DNA of 64,000 nt. It comes from Rhabdothermincola salaria (GTDB lineage Bacteria; Actinomycetota; Acidimicrobiia; Acidimicrobiales; Acidimicrobilacustridaceae). Of the stretch, positions 17,911 through 26,761 are shown in pieces. Under the pieces are notes generated by a model. The model did no database searches. It was not told the origin of the DNA and saw only the letters and a list, made by a program, of their open reading frames with translations. Location: the NCBI RefSeq assembly GCF_021246445.1, contig NZ_JAJQXW010000001.1, forward strand, positions 1,940,168-2,004,167, read 5' to 3'. The position numbers and the translations under genes were made by a program. Position 1 is the first letter of the stretch, and every line of letters begins with the position of its first letter.

Positions 17911-19712
17911 GATGATTCTCCTTGTGGGTCCGTTGGTCGGGGCGGGCCTCCCGACCCCGGTCCCACCTCCTCTACCCCTGCGCTCGCCGGAACAGTCCCG
18001 TCGGTGACGGCCTCTCGGATCGCGAACCGCTCCGCCAGGCGGTCCCGTAGCTCGGGTCGATAGGTGACGAAGCGTCCGCGGCCCGACTCCTTGGCGTCGT
18101 AGAGCGCCAGGTCGGCGTCGCTCAGCAGGGCGTCAGCGTCGGGGCGAACCCCCTCGGCGATGCCGATGCTGAGGCCGACCACCACCGAGCGAGGAGGATC
18201 GGTGTCGAGCACGAAGGGCTCGCGGACCGCCTCGAGCAACCTCTCGGCCACCAGCTCCACCGACGCTCCACCCGGAGCGCTCTCGGTGAGCACCACGAAC
18301 TCGTCGCCACCGAATCGGCCGAGCGTGTCGGATTGGCGCAGGGCGCCCCGGAACCTCTCGGTGACGGCCTTCAGCAACTCGTCGCCGACGGCGTGGCCGT
18401 AGGTGTCGTTCACCGCCTTGAAGCCGTCGAGGTCCGCGAAGAGCGCGGCGGGCACCATCCCCGAGCGCGGCGCCCGTTCGAGCAGGTGCGCCGCCCGATC
18501 CAGCACCAGCGTCCGGTTGGGCAGATCGGTGAGCGGGTCGTGCAGGGCCAGGTGGGCCAGCTCGGCGGTGCGCTCGTCGACGAGGTCCCACGCCCTCCGC
18601 TTCGACGAGGCCAGCACCCGCACGATGATGAAGGCCAGGAGGAAGTTCACCAGCACACCCACCGCGGCGAGGAGGGCGAAGCCGTTGACCTGGGAGGGCG
18701 TCGGCGACGGCTCGATGGCGAGGGCCAGCTCCCACCGACCGGTCTCGCCGAAGGTGGCGAGCCGTTCGGCCGGGCCTTCCGGGGCACCGCCGGGGCTCGT
18801 GGCCTCGGCCACCACGAAGGAGGTGCCGTCGGGCTCGACCCGGGTGAGCACCGCGCCGACACCCGCGTAGTCGTCGAGCACGTCGGTGAGGATGCTCTCG
18901 ACGTCGACGGCGGCGATGAGCCAGCCGCGGATGGGGGCGCCCTCGGTCCCCAGTGGCACCGCGGCGTCCACGAAGACCGGCTGCACGACGGTGAGGAACG
19001 AGTCGTCGCCGGCGTCGAACGGCACCGTCACGGTCCCCCCGGTGGCCTCGGCCGCGGCGAACGCCGAGCGCACGTCGAGCTCGGCCCCCGTGGCGAAGCG
19101 CAGCGGTCCGCCGCAGAGGTCGAGGACCTCGGGCGCGAAGGCGAACGCCGCCGACTGCTGCACGCCGGCCCGGCCGAGGCAGTACACGGGGCGGTCGCCG
19201 GGGGGCTGGATGCCGATCTCGGCGGCGACGTCACCATCCGGATCGACCTCCCGCTCGGAGGTCTCGGCCACGAAGGTCGCCAGCTCGTCGGCCGGCACCC
19301 GCTCCACGTAGCCCAGCCCGTCGATGTCGGGGAAGCGCTCGGCCACCGCCTGCCCGTCGAACCAGACCTGCAGCTCGCCGGGAGCGATCTGACCAGCGGC
19401 CAACGACACGAAGGCCCGGGCGGCGAGGATGAGGTCGAGGTTCCGCCGCAGCCGGCTCTCGACGGCCTCGGTGACCGTCACCTCGGTGTTGTCCACGCTG
19501 CGCTCGGCGTCGGCTCCCAGCTGCTGGGCGGTGAGCAGACCCGCCAGCAGGGCCACGACCACCCCCACGGCGAGGATGGCCCACGCCCACCGCTCGGCCC
19601 GACTCGTCGTCCTCGTCGAGGACGACGACAGCGGCGGGTCGGACGCTTCCGAAGGGGACGGTCCCGATGCGGCACTCGGCCCAGCCGGGCCCGTGGGCCC
19701 TTCGGTGGCCAT
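17907..19712 (-). CDS. Membrane CHASE-domain diguanylate cyclase
   Basis: This 601-residue protein has a Ser/Thr-rich N-terminus, a membrane helix at about 42-63, and an extracytoplasmic CHASE-type sensor at about 75-300 with FPDIDGLGYVERVP as its recognisable core. A second helix lies at about 341-366, and a GGDEF domain at about 390-560. The active site is RFGGDEF near residue 466 and the inhibitory site RQSD is intact. It should sense an external ligand and make cyclic di-GMP inside the cell. I start at the ATG at 19712 (MATEGP). The longer frame upstream is Arg/Pro-rich shadow. Its last bases carry the ribosome site for the microprotein. Confidence 0.88.
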   Translation of the reverse strand: MATEGPTGPAGPSAASGPSPSEASDPPLSSSSTRTTSRAERWAWAILAVGVVVALLAGLLTAQQLGADAERSVDNTEVTVTEAVESRLRRNLDLILAARAFVSLAAGQIAPGELQVWFDGQAVAERFPDIDGLGYVERVPADELATFVAETSEREVDPDGDVAAEIGIQPPGDRPVYCLGRAGVQQSAAFAFAPEVLDLCGGPLRFATGAELDVRSAFAAAEATGGTVTVPFDAGDDSFLTVVQPVFVDAAVPLGTEGAPIRGWLIAAVDVESILTDVLDDYAGVGAVLTRVEPDGTSFVVAEATSPGGAPEGPAERLATFGETGRWELALAIEPSPTPSQVNGFALLAAVGVLVNFLLAFIIVRVLASSKRRAWDLVDERTAELAHLALHDPLTDLPNRTLVLDRAAHLLERAPRSGMVPAALFADLDGFKAVNDTYGHAVGDELLKAVTERFRGALRQSDTLGRFGGDEFVVLTESAPGGASVELVAERLLEAVREPFVLDTDPPRSVVVGLSIGIAEGVRPDADALLSDADLALYDAKESGRGRFVTYRPELRDRLAERFAIREAVTDGTVPASAGVEEVGPGSGGPPRPTDPQGESS

Positions 19713-19958
19713 GACCCCTCCCGGGCCCGGCTGCGCTCCGATGCCGCTTGCGTCCACACCCCGAGCCTTGCACCGCCGCCCGGCGGGCGCCGGGGGACCG
19801 GGTCCCGGAGGGCGTCGCCATGGGTCCCAGGCCGACTGGGTCGCGCGCACCGGGCCGTTCGGACCAGGTCGGTGGCGTCGGGTACGGCATTCCCGCCCGG
19901 GCGCCGTGGGGGCAGGGAGCGAGGGCCCGCCCGACCGGCGGCGAGCGCGCCGCAGGCC

Positions 19959-20618
19959 TCAGTCGAAGACGAGGTCGTCGCGCAAGGAGCGCTTGATCTC
20001 GGCGAAGCCAGGCGTGGCCGCCAGGAGGCGCACGGCGTCCCAGAGACGCACCGCGTCCTCGCCCTTGGGGGCCTGGGAGATGACGGGGCCGAACAGCGAG
20101 TTCTCGCGCTCTGTGCCGGGGTCGAAGGTGAGCAACGGCGTGCCCACGTCGCGTCCGGTGCGACCGAGCGCGGTGTCGGCCTCCTCGCGGAGGACGTCGT
20201 CGAGCGAGGCGTCGTCGGCTGCGGCCGCCAGCCCGGGCGGCAGACCGACCTCGGCGAGGACCTCGGCGACGAGGTCGTCGGGGATGGGCTGGCCCTTCCA
20301 GATGGCGGTGCTCAGCCCGCCGGGGTGCAGGCGGGTGCCGGCCGCGGTGTAGAAGTCGGCGATCACGTCCTCGCCGTGCTCCCGGCGAGCGGCCGCCGCC
20401 ACCCGCAGCAGGTCGCGGCCCAGACCGTGCAACGCCGGGTAGGCAGGCGGGAACTCGGCCCCGTAGTCCTTGCCCTCGTTGACGACGGCGAGCGCGATGA
20501 AGCGCCAGCGCACCCGGTAGTCACGGCGCGCGGCGACCTCGGTGACCCACCGGCTGGTGACCCATGCGAAGGGGCAGATGGGATCGAAGAAGAACTCGAG
20601 GTCGGGGCGCTCGCTCAT
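19959..20618 (-). CDS. DsbA-like, mycothiol-dependent nitroreductase (Rv2466c) family protein
   Basis: This 219-residue thioredoxin-fold protein has a helical insertion. FFFDPICPFAWVTSRW near the N-terminus is the family signature. In characterised Rv2466c-type enzymes this position is CPWC, which uses mycothiol. Here it is CPFA, so the second Cys is missing and a disulfide with itself is impossible. It may instead work as a monothiol enzyme or as a 2-hydroxychromene-carboxylate isomerase relative. The ATG at 20618 has TAGGGT 7 bases upstream and no ribosome site, so it is probably leaderless. Confidence 0.78.
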   Translation of the reverse strand: MSERPDLEFFFDPICPFAWVTSRWVTEVAARRDYRVRWRFIALAVVNEGKDYGAEFPPAYPALHGLGRDLLRVAAAARREHGEDVIADFYTAAGTRLHPGGLSTAIWKGQPIPDDLVAEVLAEVGLPPGLAAAADDASLDDVLREEADTALGRTGRDVGTPLLTFDPGTERENSLFGPVISQAPKGEDAVRLWDAVRLLAATPGFAEIKRSLRDDLVFD

Positions 20619-20625
20619 GGGCTCC

Positions 20626-20631
20626 ACCCTA
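20626..20631 (-). promoter_or_regulatory. -10 element of leaderless DsbA-like gene
   Basis: TAGGGT, then 7 bases, then the ATG at 20618 on the minus strand. Confidence 0.6.
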
Positions 20632-20711
20632 CGGAGCGCTCCGCCCACCACCACGACCTGGGACCCCATCGATCGTGGCCGGCGCCGAGTCGGTGCCGAG
20701 GCGACGCCGCG

Positions 20712-21239
20712 TCAGTCGGGGCGCCGCTCGAGGTCGCGGTAGGTGATGTCGGTGCGGTCCCTTGCCCCGACGGTGAAGTCGTCCTCGAAGACGAACCGGG
20801 CGCCGGCGTCGAAGGGCACCTCGTAGGTCCAGTCGAAGGCGCACACCCGGTGGGCGATGCGCCAGGAGCCGTCGCGCCGTTCGAAGCGGTCGACGTAGCG
20901 CAGGGCCAGGATCATGTCGGTGGCCCGGCCGTCGTCGTCGGGGCGGCTGAGGTGGTGGGCGATGCAGTAGGTGTCCACCTGGGCCACGTCGCCCTCGATG
21001 CTGCGGAAGTGCGGATCACCGATGAAGTGGTGGGTAGCGGCGAAGTGCGGGAGCACCTCCACCACCCAGCGGGCGAACTCGGTGCCCGTGCCCCGGAACG
21101 AGTTGTGGTCGTCGTAGCCGTCGGGGTGGTAGCTCGACGCCATCAGCTCCTCGTCGAGGCGGTCGGTGCCCCGGGCCAGTCGCTTGACGACGTCGCGGAT
21201 CTCTTCACGGGCGAGCAGCTCGTCGAGGTCCATGCTCAA
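20712..21239 (-). CDS. NTF2/SnoaL-fold protein coupled to a Rieske oxygenase
   Basis: This 175-residue protein has the SnoaL/NTF2-like layout. The N-terminal helix is LLAREEIRDVVKRLARGTDR, followed by SSYHPDGYDDHNSF. The central strand carries ATHHFIGDPHF and the late strands carry YVDRFERRDGSWRIAHR. Its ATG overlaps the stop of the Rieske gene (ATGA). Beta subunits of aromatic-ring dioxygenases also have this fold and size, so it may be the small subunit of that oxygenase. A stand-alone isomerase or hydratase is the alternative. Confidence 0.78.
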   Translation of the reverse strand: MSMDLDELLAREEIRDVVKRLARGTDRLDEELMASSYHPDGYDDHNSFRGTGTEFARWVVEVLPHFAATHHFIGDPHFRSIEGDVAQVDTYCIAHHLSRPDDDGRATDMILALRYVDRFERRDGSWRIAHRVCAFDWTYEVPFDAGARFVFEDDFTVGARDRTDITYRDLERRPD

Positions 21240-22561
21240 CCGCCCAGGGGCTGCATCTGGCTGGGTGAGATGCCCAGGTAGCGCTCGAGGTTGCGGTGCA
21301 GGTTGATGGCCCGCACCTCCTCGCTGCTCATCACCACGTGGGTGGGCCGTGCCTGGTGCATGCCCCGCTGGATGCCCTCGAGCAGCTCCACGTCCTGGCC
21401 GATGACCAACCCGAGCGGTGTGCCCGCCGGTAGGGACATCTCCTCGACACGCGTACGGGGCGAACCCTCCGGGCGCCGGTGCAGCAGGAACATCACCAGG
21501 TGGGCGTCGTCGGGGGTGGCGCCGGGGCGGGCGATCAACACGTTGACCATGTCACCCCAGATCAACACGGTGGCGTTGGGGAACAGGTTGTACTGCGACA
21601 GGTTCATGATCTCGTCGACCGTGTAGCCCGACATGTCGACCCCTCGGGCCGCCTGCACGTCGCGCACCCGCTGGGCGAACACGTCGCGAAGAGTCTGACC
21701 CTCGGGGATCTCCGGCAGCGGATCGCCGTCGGCGGCCCCGAAGCGGGCTCCCTGGGTGGCCACCATGCCCTCCCACACCTGCTCGTCGGTGACATCGCGC
21801 AGCCGCGGGCTGGGCAGGCCGTACTGCTGGTAGCAGACCCCGGTGTGGGTCCACAGCCGCTGCGGCGAGTGGATGTCGTCGATGGTGGGCAGCATCTCGG
21901 GGTGGATGCCCTGCACGTGGTAGATCTCCGAGAAACCCTCGGCCACCACCTTCCAGTTGGCCGGGGCGGGCACCGAGATGGCGGCATCGGCATGGAACTC
22001 CATGAGCCCGGCCCAGTCGGCGTCATGCCACATGCCGTCCATGTACTCGGGCAGCGCCATGGCCTCCGGGTCGGGGTTCACGAAGACCAGAGGCCCCCAG
22101 GTGTCCACCCGGGCGGGGGCCAGACCGTGGTCTTCGGTGCGGAACCCGGCGCCGAACCCCTTGCGGGAGGGCACCTCGCGCAGGGTGCCGTCGAAGTCCC
22201 ACGCCCACCGGTGGAACGGGCAGCGCAGCTCCTCGAGGCCCGAACCGGCCCCGGTGCAGATGGCCGAGGCCCGGTGGGGGCAGCTGTTGAGGAACGCCCG
22301 CAGCTCGCCGTCGTCGCCCCGCACGACGAGCACCGAGAGGTTGCCGGTCACGTACTCGAAGAAGTCGCCGGGCTCGGGCACGTGGTCGATGGTGCAGGCG
22401 ATCTGCCAGGCGAAGGGCCACATGCGCTCGGCCTCCATGGCCGCGAACGTGGTCGAGGTGTAGCGCTCGCGGGGGATGCGCACCGGCGCCACCGACGGGG
22501 TGATGGTGGTGTCGACGAGGTCGGGGTCGGACAGTCCGGTCACAGGGTGGCCGATGGCCAT
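21236..22561 (-). CDS. Rieske non-heme iron oxygenase, alpha subunit
   Basis: This 441-residue oxygenase has a Rieske [2Fe-2S] domain at about 45-165. The cluster ligands are CPH in NSCPHRA and CPFH in LRCPFHRW. The catalytic domain's mononuclear iron ligands appear in EIYHVQGIHPE (His-x4-His). It should hydroxylate an aromatic, steroid or related hydrophobic ring using electrons from a separate reductase, which is not in the window. The ATG at 22561 has a perfect GAGGAG ribosome site 7 bases upstream. It is divergent from the P450 gene and coupled to the NTF2-fold gene. Confidence 0.88.
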   Translation of the reverse strand: MAIGHPVTGLSDPDLVDTTITPSVAPVRIPRERYTSTTFAAMEAERMWPFAWQIACTIDHVPEPGDFFEYVTGNLSVLVVRGDDGELRAFLNSCPHRASAICTGAGSGLEELRCPFHRWAWDFDGTLREVPSRKGFGAGFRTEDHGLAPARVDTWGPLVFVNPDPEAMALPEYMDGMWHDADWAGLMEFHADAAISVPAPANWKVVAEGFSEIYHVQGIHPEMLPTIDDIHSPQRLWTHTGVCYQQYGLPSPRLRDVTDEQVWEGMVATQGARFGAADGDPLPEIPEGQTLRDVFAQRVRDVQAARGVDMSGYTVDEIMNLSQYNLFPNATVLIWGDMVNVLIARPGATPDDAHLVMFLLHRRPEGSPRTRVEEMSLPAGTPLGLVIGQDVELLEGIQRGMHQARPTHVVMSSEEVRAINLHRNLERYLGISPSQMQPLGG

Positions 22562-22741
22562 GGCAGCGCTCCTCGGAGAAGGCAGGCCCGCCGCGCGGGC
22601 GGACCGTCGGACACGGATCACCGAGGGACCTTCAGCGCGCATCCGAGCCCCCCGGCGATGCGTTCGTCGCCACCTTGCCACACCCCTCGGCGCACCCGCC
22701 CGCCGGGCGGTCCGGGCCGCGGGACCCGACACCCCCGCTGA

Positions 22742-22747
22742 TACCGT
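22742..22747 (+). promoter_or_regulatory. -10 element upstream of P450 gene
   Basis: TACCGT lies in the 273-base divergent gap between the Rieske and P450 genes. The predicted transcript starts near 22754. I see no clear operator in the gap. Confidence 0.4.
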
Positions 22748-22834
22748 CGTCATCGTCGCCGGTGGCCCGACCGGCACCCCTTTCGCTCCACGGCCCGTCT
22801 CGGCCGTGTGCGTGCCCGGGAGGCGCGTCGTCCC

Positions 22835-24094
<1,260 letters not shown>

Positions 24095-24113
24095 ACGCCG
24101 GACCAGGGCGGCC

Positions 24114-24131
24114 GGCCGGGCGCGCCCGGCC
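24114..24131. terminator. Perfect 18-bp GC palindrome between convergent genes
   Basis: GGCCGGGCGCGCCCGGCC lies 20 bases after the P450 stop and about 40 bases after the stop of the convergent DAC-like gene. It could terminate both. It has no U-tract. Confidence 0.45.
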
Positions 24132-24171
24132 GCGGCGACACACCAATCCGCCGGGTCCGACCCCTCGAGGG

Positions 24172-25593
24172 TCAGAGCGGGGGCGGGCCCAGCAGGGTGG
24201 CGACCACGCGGCCGTCGCGGAACACGGTGATGTCGCCGTCGGCCGACACCTTCAGCACCACCATGGCCGTCTTCGACAGCGACTTGGCCGCCGCAGTGCG
24301 GGCCCCCTCGTGCTCGCTGTCGGCGCTGTCGACGATGGCGCCGTAGGCCAGCAGGCGACCGTCGCGGTCGACGATCGTGGCCCCGTCGAGCAGGGCCAGG
24401 CGGGCGAGGGTGACGTCGTCGATGTCCTTGGCGTCGATGAGGTGGTGCAGCTTCGTCTCGGGGCGCATGGCCAGCGGATCGACGTCGTCGCGCAGGTCGT
24501 AGCGGTCCTTGAGCGGCACCGTGCCGTCGATGGCCGAGGCGTCGTCGACGATGGCCAGGATGGCCCCACCGCGGTCGCCCGAGACGATGAAGGCGGCGTC
24601 GACGACGATGCCCGCCGCCTCACCGCCGCCGATCATGCGCTCGACGAGCGCCGCCAGCTGCAACGGGAACGCCGACCAGTGCTCGCCTCGGCGCACCAGG
24701 AACGGACGGCCCGAGAGGAAGGTCCAGATGCTGCGATCGGCCCGGAGGAAGAAGCCGAGCCCACCGAGACGGCGGCTGGCCGCAGCCACCAGCGAGCCGC
24801 TCTCGACCAGGGCGACGCTGCGCCGGGGGCTGGCCATGCGCCGCCCGGCCGGACTCAACGCCGGCTCGAGGGTGACGTCGTCGGTGGCCAGGCGGTCGAT
24901 GCGATGCCACTGCAGCTCGGTGCGGGCGTGGCCGTGGCCGTCGACGACCAGCACGGACCGCTGCCCGTCGAACAGCAACGGGGCCCGCTTGGCGGCGCGC
25001 ACGTCGGCCGGGTAGTCGAACAGCAGCCGCGGATCCTCCTCCAAGACGTCGGCGATCAGCACCCCGTGGGTGAGGTCGTGGGACTCGACCCGGGTGGAGC
25101 TGAGCTCGACCAGGTACTCGATGACCTCGCCCACCAGCGCGGCCTTGTGGGCCTGGTCGGCGGAGGACGGCACGTAGTCGGCCAGCACCTCGGCGGCCAC
25201 GACGTCGCGCAGCGCCCGTCGCACGGCCGGGTCGAGCCGACCGGTGACGGGGTCGACGGCCGTGCCCCGGAACCGCTCCGCGGCCCGCAGGCCCGCTGCC
25301 GGGAGGCCGCCGAGCATCTCCATGAGGGGTTCGGACCCCTCCTGGAGCAGACCGGCGATGCGCTCGTCGAGGCACACGGTGCAGGTGGTCTCCCAGCCGT
25401 CGGGGCCCGACGCGGTGGCGCTGACGGACCCGGGGCCCTCGAGGCCCGTGTGGGAGTCCTCGCCCGGGTGCTGGTGCGACAGCCCGACCGACGCCCCGAA
25501 CATCACCCCGGCGAGGACGCGCGTGACCGCCTCGCCCACCGGGTCCGGGGGCTCGACGTGCGGCTGGGAGGTGTCGATGTCGGCTGCGGTCAC
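24172..25593 (-). CDS. DisA_N/diadenylate-cyclase-like protein with degenerate RHR motif
   Basis: This 473-residue cytosolic protein has a C-terminal DAC (DisA_N) fold. ARLALLDGATIVDRDGR contains the conserved DGA (about 403-405), followed by LLAYGAIV and GARTAAAKSLSKTAMVV. In active diadenylate cyclases the last element reads GxRHRxA and binds ATP; here it is GARTAAA (Arg432, then Thr and Ala). The N-terminal 380 residues have a CTVCLDE pair of cysteines and a segment like the sensor domains placed before DAC domains. It may bind rather than make cyclic di-AMP. I start at the GTG at 25593. Confidence 0.7.
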   Translation of the reverse strand: MTAADIDTSQPHVEPPDPVGEAVTRVLAGVMFGASVGLSHQHPGEDSHTGLEGPGSVSATASGPDGWETTCTVCLDERIAGLLQEGSEPLMEMLGGLPAAGLRAAERFRGTAVDPVTGRLDPAVRRALRDVVAAEVLADYVPSSADQAHKAALVGEVIEYLVELSSTRVESHDLTHGVLIADVLEEDPRLLFDYPADVRAAKRAPLLFDGQRSVLVVDGHGHARTELQWHRIDRLATDDVTLEPALSPAGRRMASPRRSVALVESGSLVAAASRRLGGLGFFLRADRSIWTFLSGRPFLVRRGEHWSAFPLQLAALVERMIGGGEAAGIVVDAAFIVSGDRGGAILAIVDDASAIDGTVPLKDRYDLRDDVDPLAMRPETKLHHLIDAKDIDDVTLARLALLDGATIVDRDGRLLAYGAIVDSADSEHEGARTAAAKSLSKTAMVVLKVSADGDITVFRDGRVVATLLGPPPL

Positions 25594-25685
25594 CCCCTCA
25601 GTCTGCCGAACCGACCGCCGGTTCTGACGGGTCGAGGCGAGACGGCCGGCGGGACGCGATCGGCGCCACGCTCCGCGCAAGCCGG

Positions 25686-25703
25686 GAGCCAGGCGCCTGG
25701 CTC
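25686..25703 (-). terminator. Perfect 18-bp palindrome after VOC gene
   Basis: GAGCCAGGCGCCTGGCTC begins 7 bases past the stop of the gene at 25710-26636. It fits a short GC-rich terminator, but could instead be a protein-binding site for the DAC-like gene promoter region. Confidence 0.45.
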
Positions 25704-25709
25704 GGGGCG

Positions 25710-26636
25710 TCAGTCGAGAGCGCCGCTGGCCGAGGTGACCTCGATGAGCTCGAGGCACTCGCCGTCGGGGCCGGGCCAGAAGAGCACCCGCAGCAGCGGG
25801 AGGTCGTCGCCCACCGACAGCTCTCCGGTGGGGGCGAAGGGCTCGCTGCCGGCGGCGCGCACCACGGCTTCGTCGCGGGCGCAGTCGTCGGTCGACCACG
25901 CCATGCGGAACAGACCCAGCTCGTTGGCTCCCCGCACCCGTCGGTCGCCGCTCGTGGGCGCCACCGGTCGGTGCCACTGCACGAGCGACACCCCGAACTG
26001 CGAACCGCTGTCGGCCACGTCGGCCCGGCTGTACTCGACCGCGCCCTCGACACCGAAGAGCGACCCGTCAGCCGACGCCCCCTCCCAACGGCCCACCAGC
26101 CGCAGCCCGAGCACGTCGAGGTAGTAGGAGAGCGACTCGTCGAGGTCGACGGTGTTGACGACCACGCGGGCGATGCGGGTGTCGTCGCCGTCCTCGAGCT
26201 GCACGGCCACGCCATCGGGATCGGCGACCATGGCCGTGGGCACCGACGCCCCCTCGGGGTCGACGACCGGGGACGGCCCGGCGAGGAGCCGCCCCCCATG
26301 GGCGGTCACGGCGTCGAGGACCTGGTCGAGCTCGGGCACGGTGAGCACCAGCCGGGAGAAGCCCGGTTCCCACATGGTGGCCGGCGAGGCGCCGGTGGGC
26401 GGCGGCACCGTCCACTGCAACAGGTCCAACGACAGACCGTCGTAGCCACAGTCGCCCTGGAGCATCCAGGCGTCCCAGGCCACCTCGTCCAGACCGAAGG
26501 CGCTACCGGGCTGGGGCCGGCTCGGCACCGTGCGGGTGACCGGCTGCAACCCCAACGCCTCGTAGAACGCCACGGACCGGGCGAGGTCCGTGCAGTTGGA
26601 GTTGACGTGGTAGATGCGAGAACCCCCGATGGCCAT
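25710..26636 (-). CDS. Tandem VOC (glyoxalase/dioxygenase-fold) protein
   Basis: This 308-residue protein has two VOC modules, at about 1-140 and 150-300. The first begins IYHVNSNCTDLARSVAFYEALG and the second VVVNTVDLDESLSYYLDVLG, quoted here as the family start pattern of each module. Metal-ligand positions such as the His in IYHVN and Glu in LELIEV are present, but the set is not complete in the first module. The reaction could be a lyase, isomerase or ring-cleavage dioxygenase step. TACGGT lies 6 bases before the ATG, a leaderless layout. It is divergent from the secreted-protein gene. Confidence 0.78.
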   Translation of the reverse strand: MAIGGSRIYHVNSNCTDLARSVAFYEALGLQPVTRTVPSRPQPGSAFGLDEVAWDAWMLQGDCGYDGLSLDLLQWTVPPPTGASPATMWEPGFSRLVLTVPELDQVLDAVTAHGGRLLAGPSPVVDPEGASVPTAMVADPDGVAVQLEDGDDTRIARVVVNTVDLDESLSYYLDVLGLRLVGRWEGASADGSLFGVEGAVEYSRADVADSGSQFGVSLVQWHRPVAPTSGDRRVRGANELGLFRMAWSTDDCARDEAVVRAAGSEPFAPTGELSVGDDLPLLRVLFWPGPDGECLELIEVTSASGALD

Positions 26637-26642
26637 GGCCCA

Positions 26643-26648
26643 ACCGTA
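26643..26648 (-). promoter_or_regulatory. -10 element of leaderless VOC gene
   Basis: TACGGT, 6 bases, then the ATG at 26636 on the minus strand. Confidence 0.6.
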
Positions 26649-26718
26649 GGCCGATGGCCCAGCCCCGTGTCCGCCACCGCAGGCCGCGACATCTCCGACT
26701 CCCCCGGCCCACGTCCAC

Positions 26719-26724
26719 TAACGT
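26719..26724 (+). promoter_or_regulatory. -10 element of secreted VTPRFTG protein gene
   Basis: TAACGT predicts a start near 26731 and a leader of about 30 bases with GAGG 6 bases before the ATG at 26762. Confidence 0.5.
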
Positions 26725-26761
26725 CTCGTTCGACTCGCCCCCGGACACTTCGAGGTCACAC

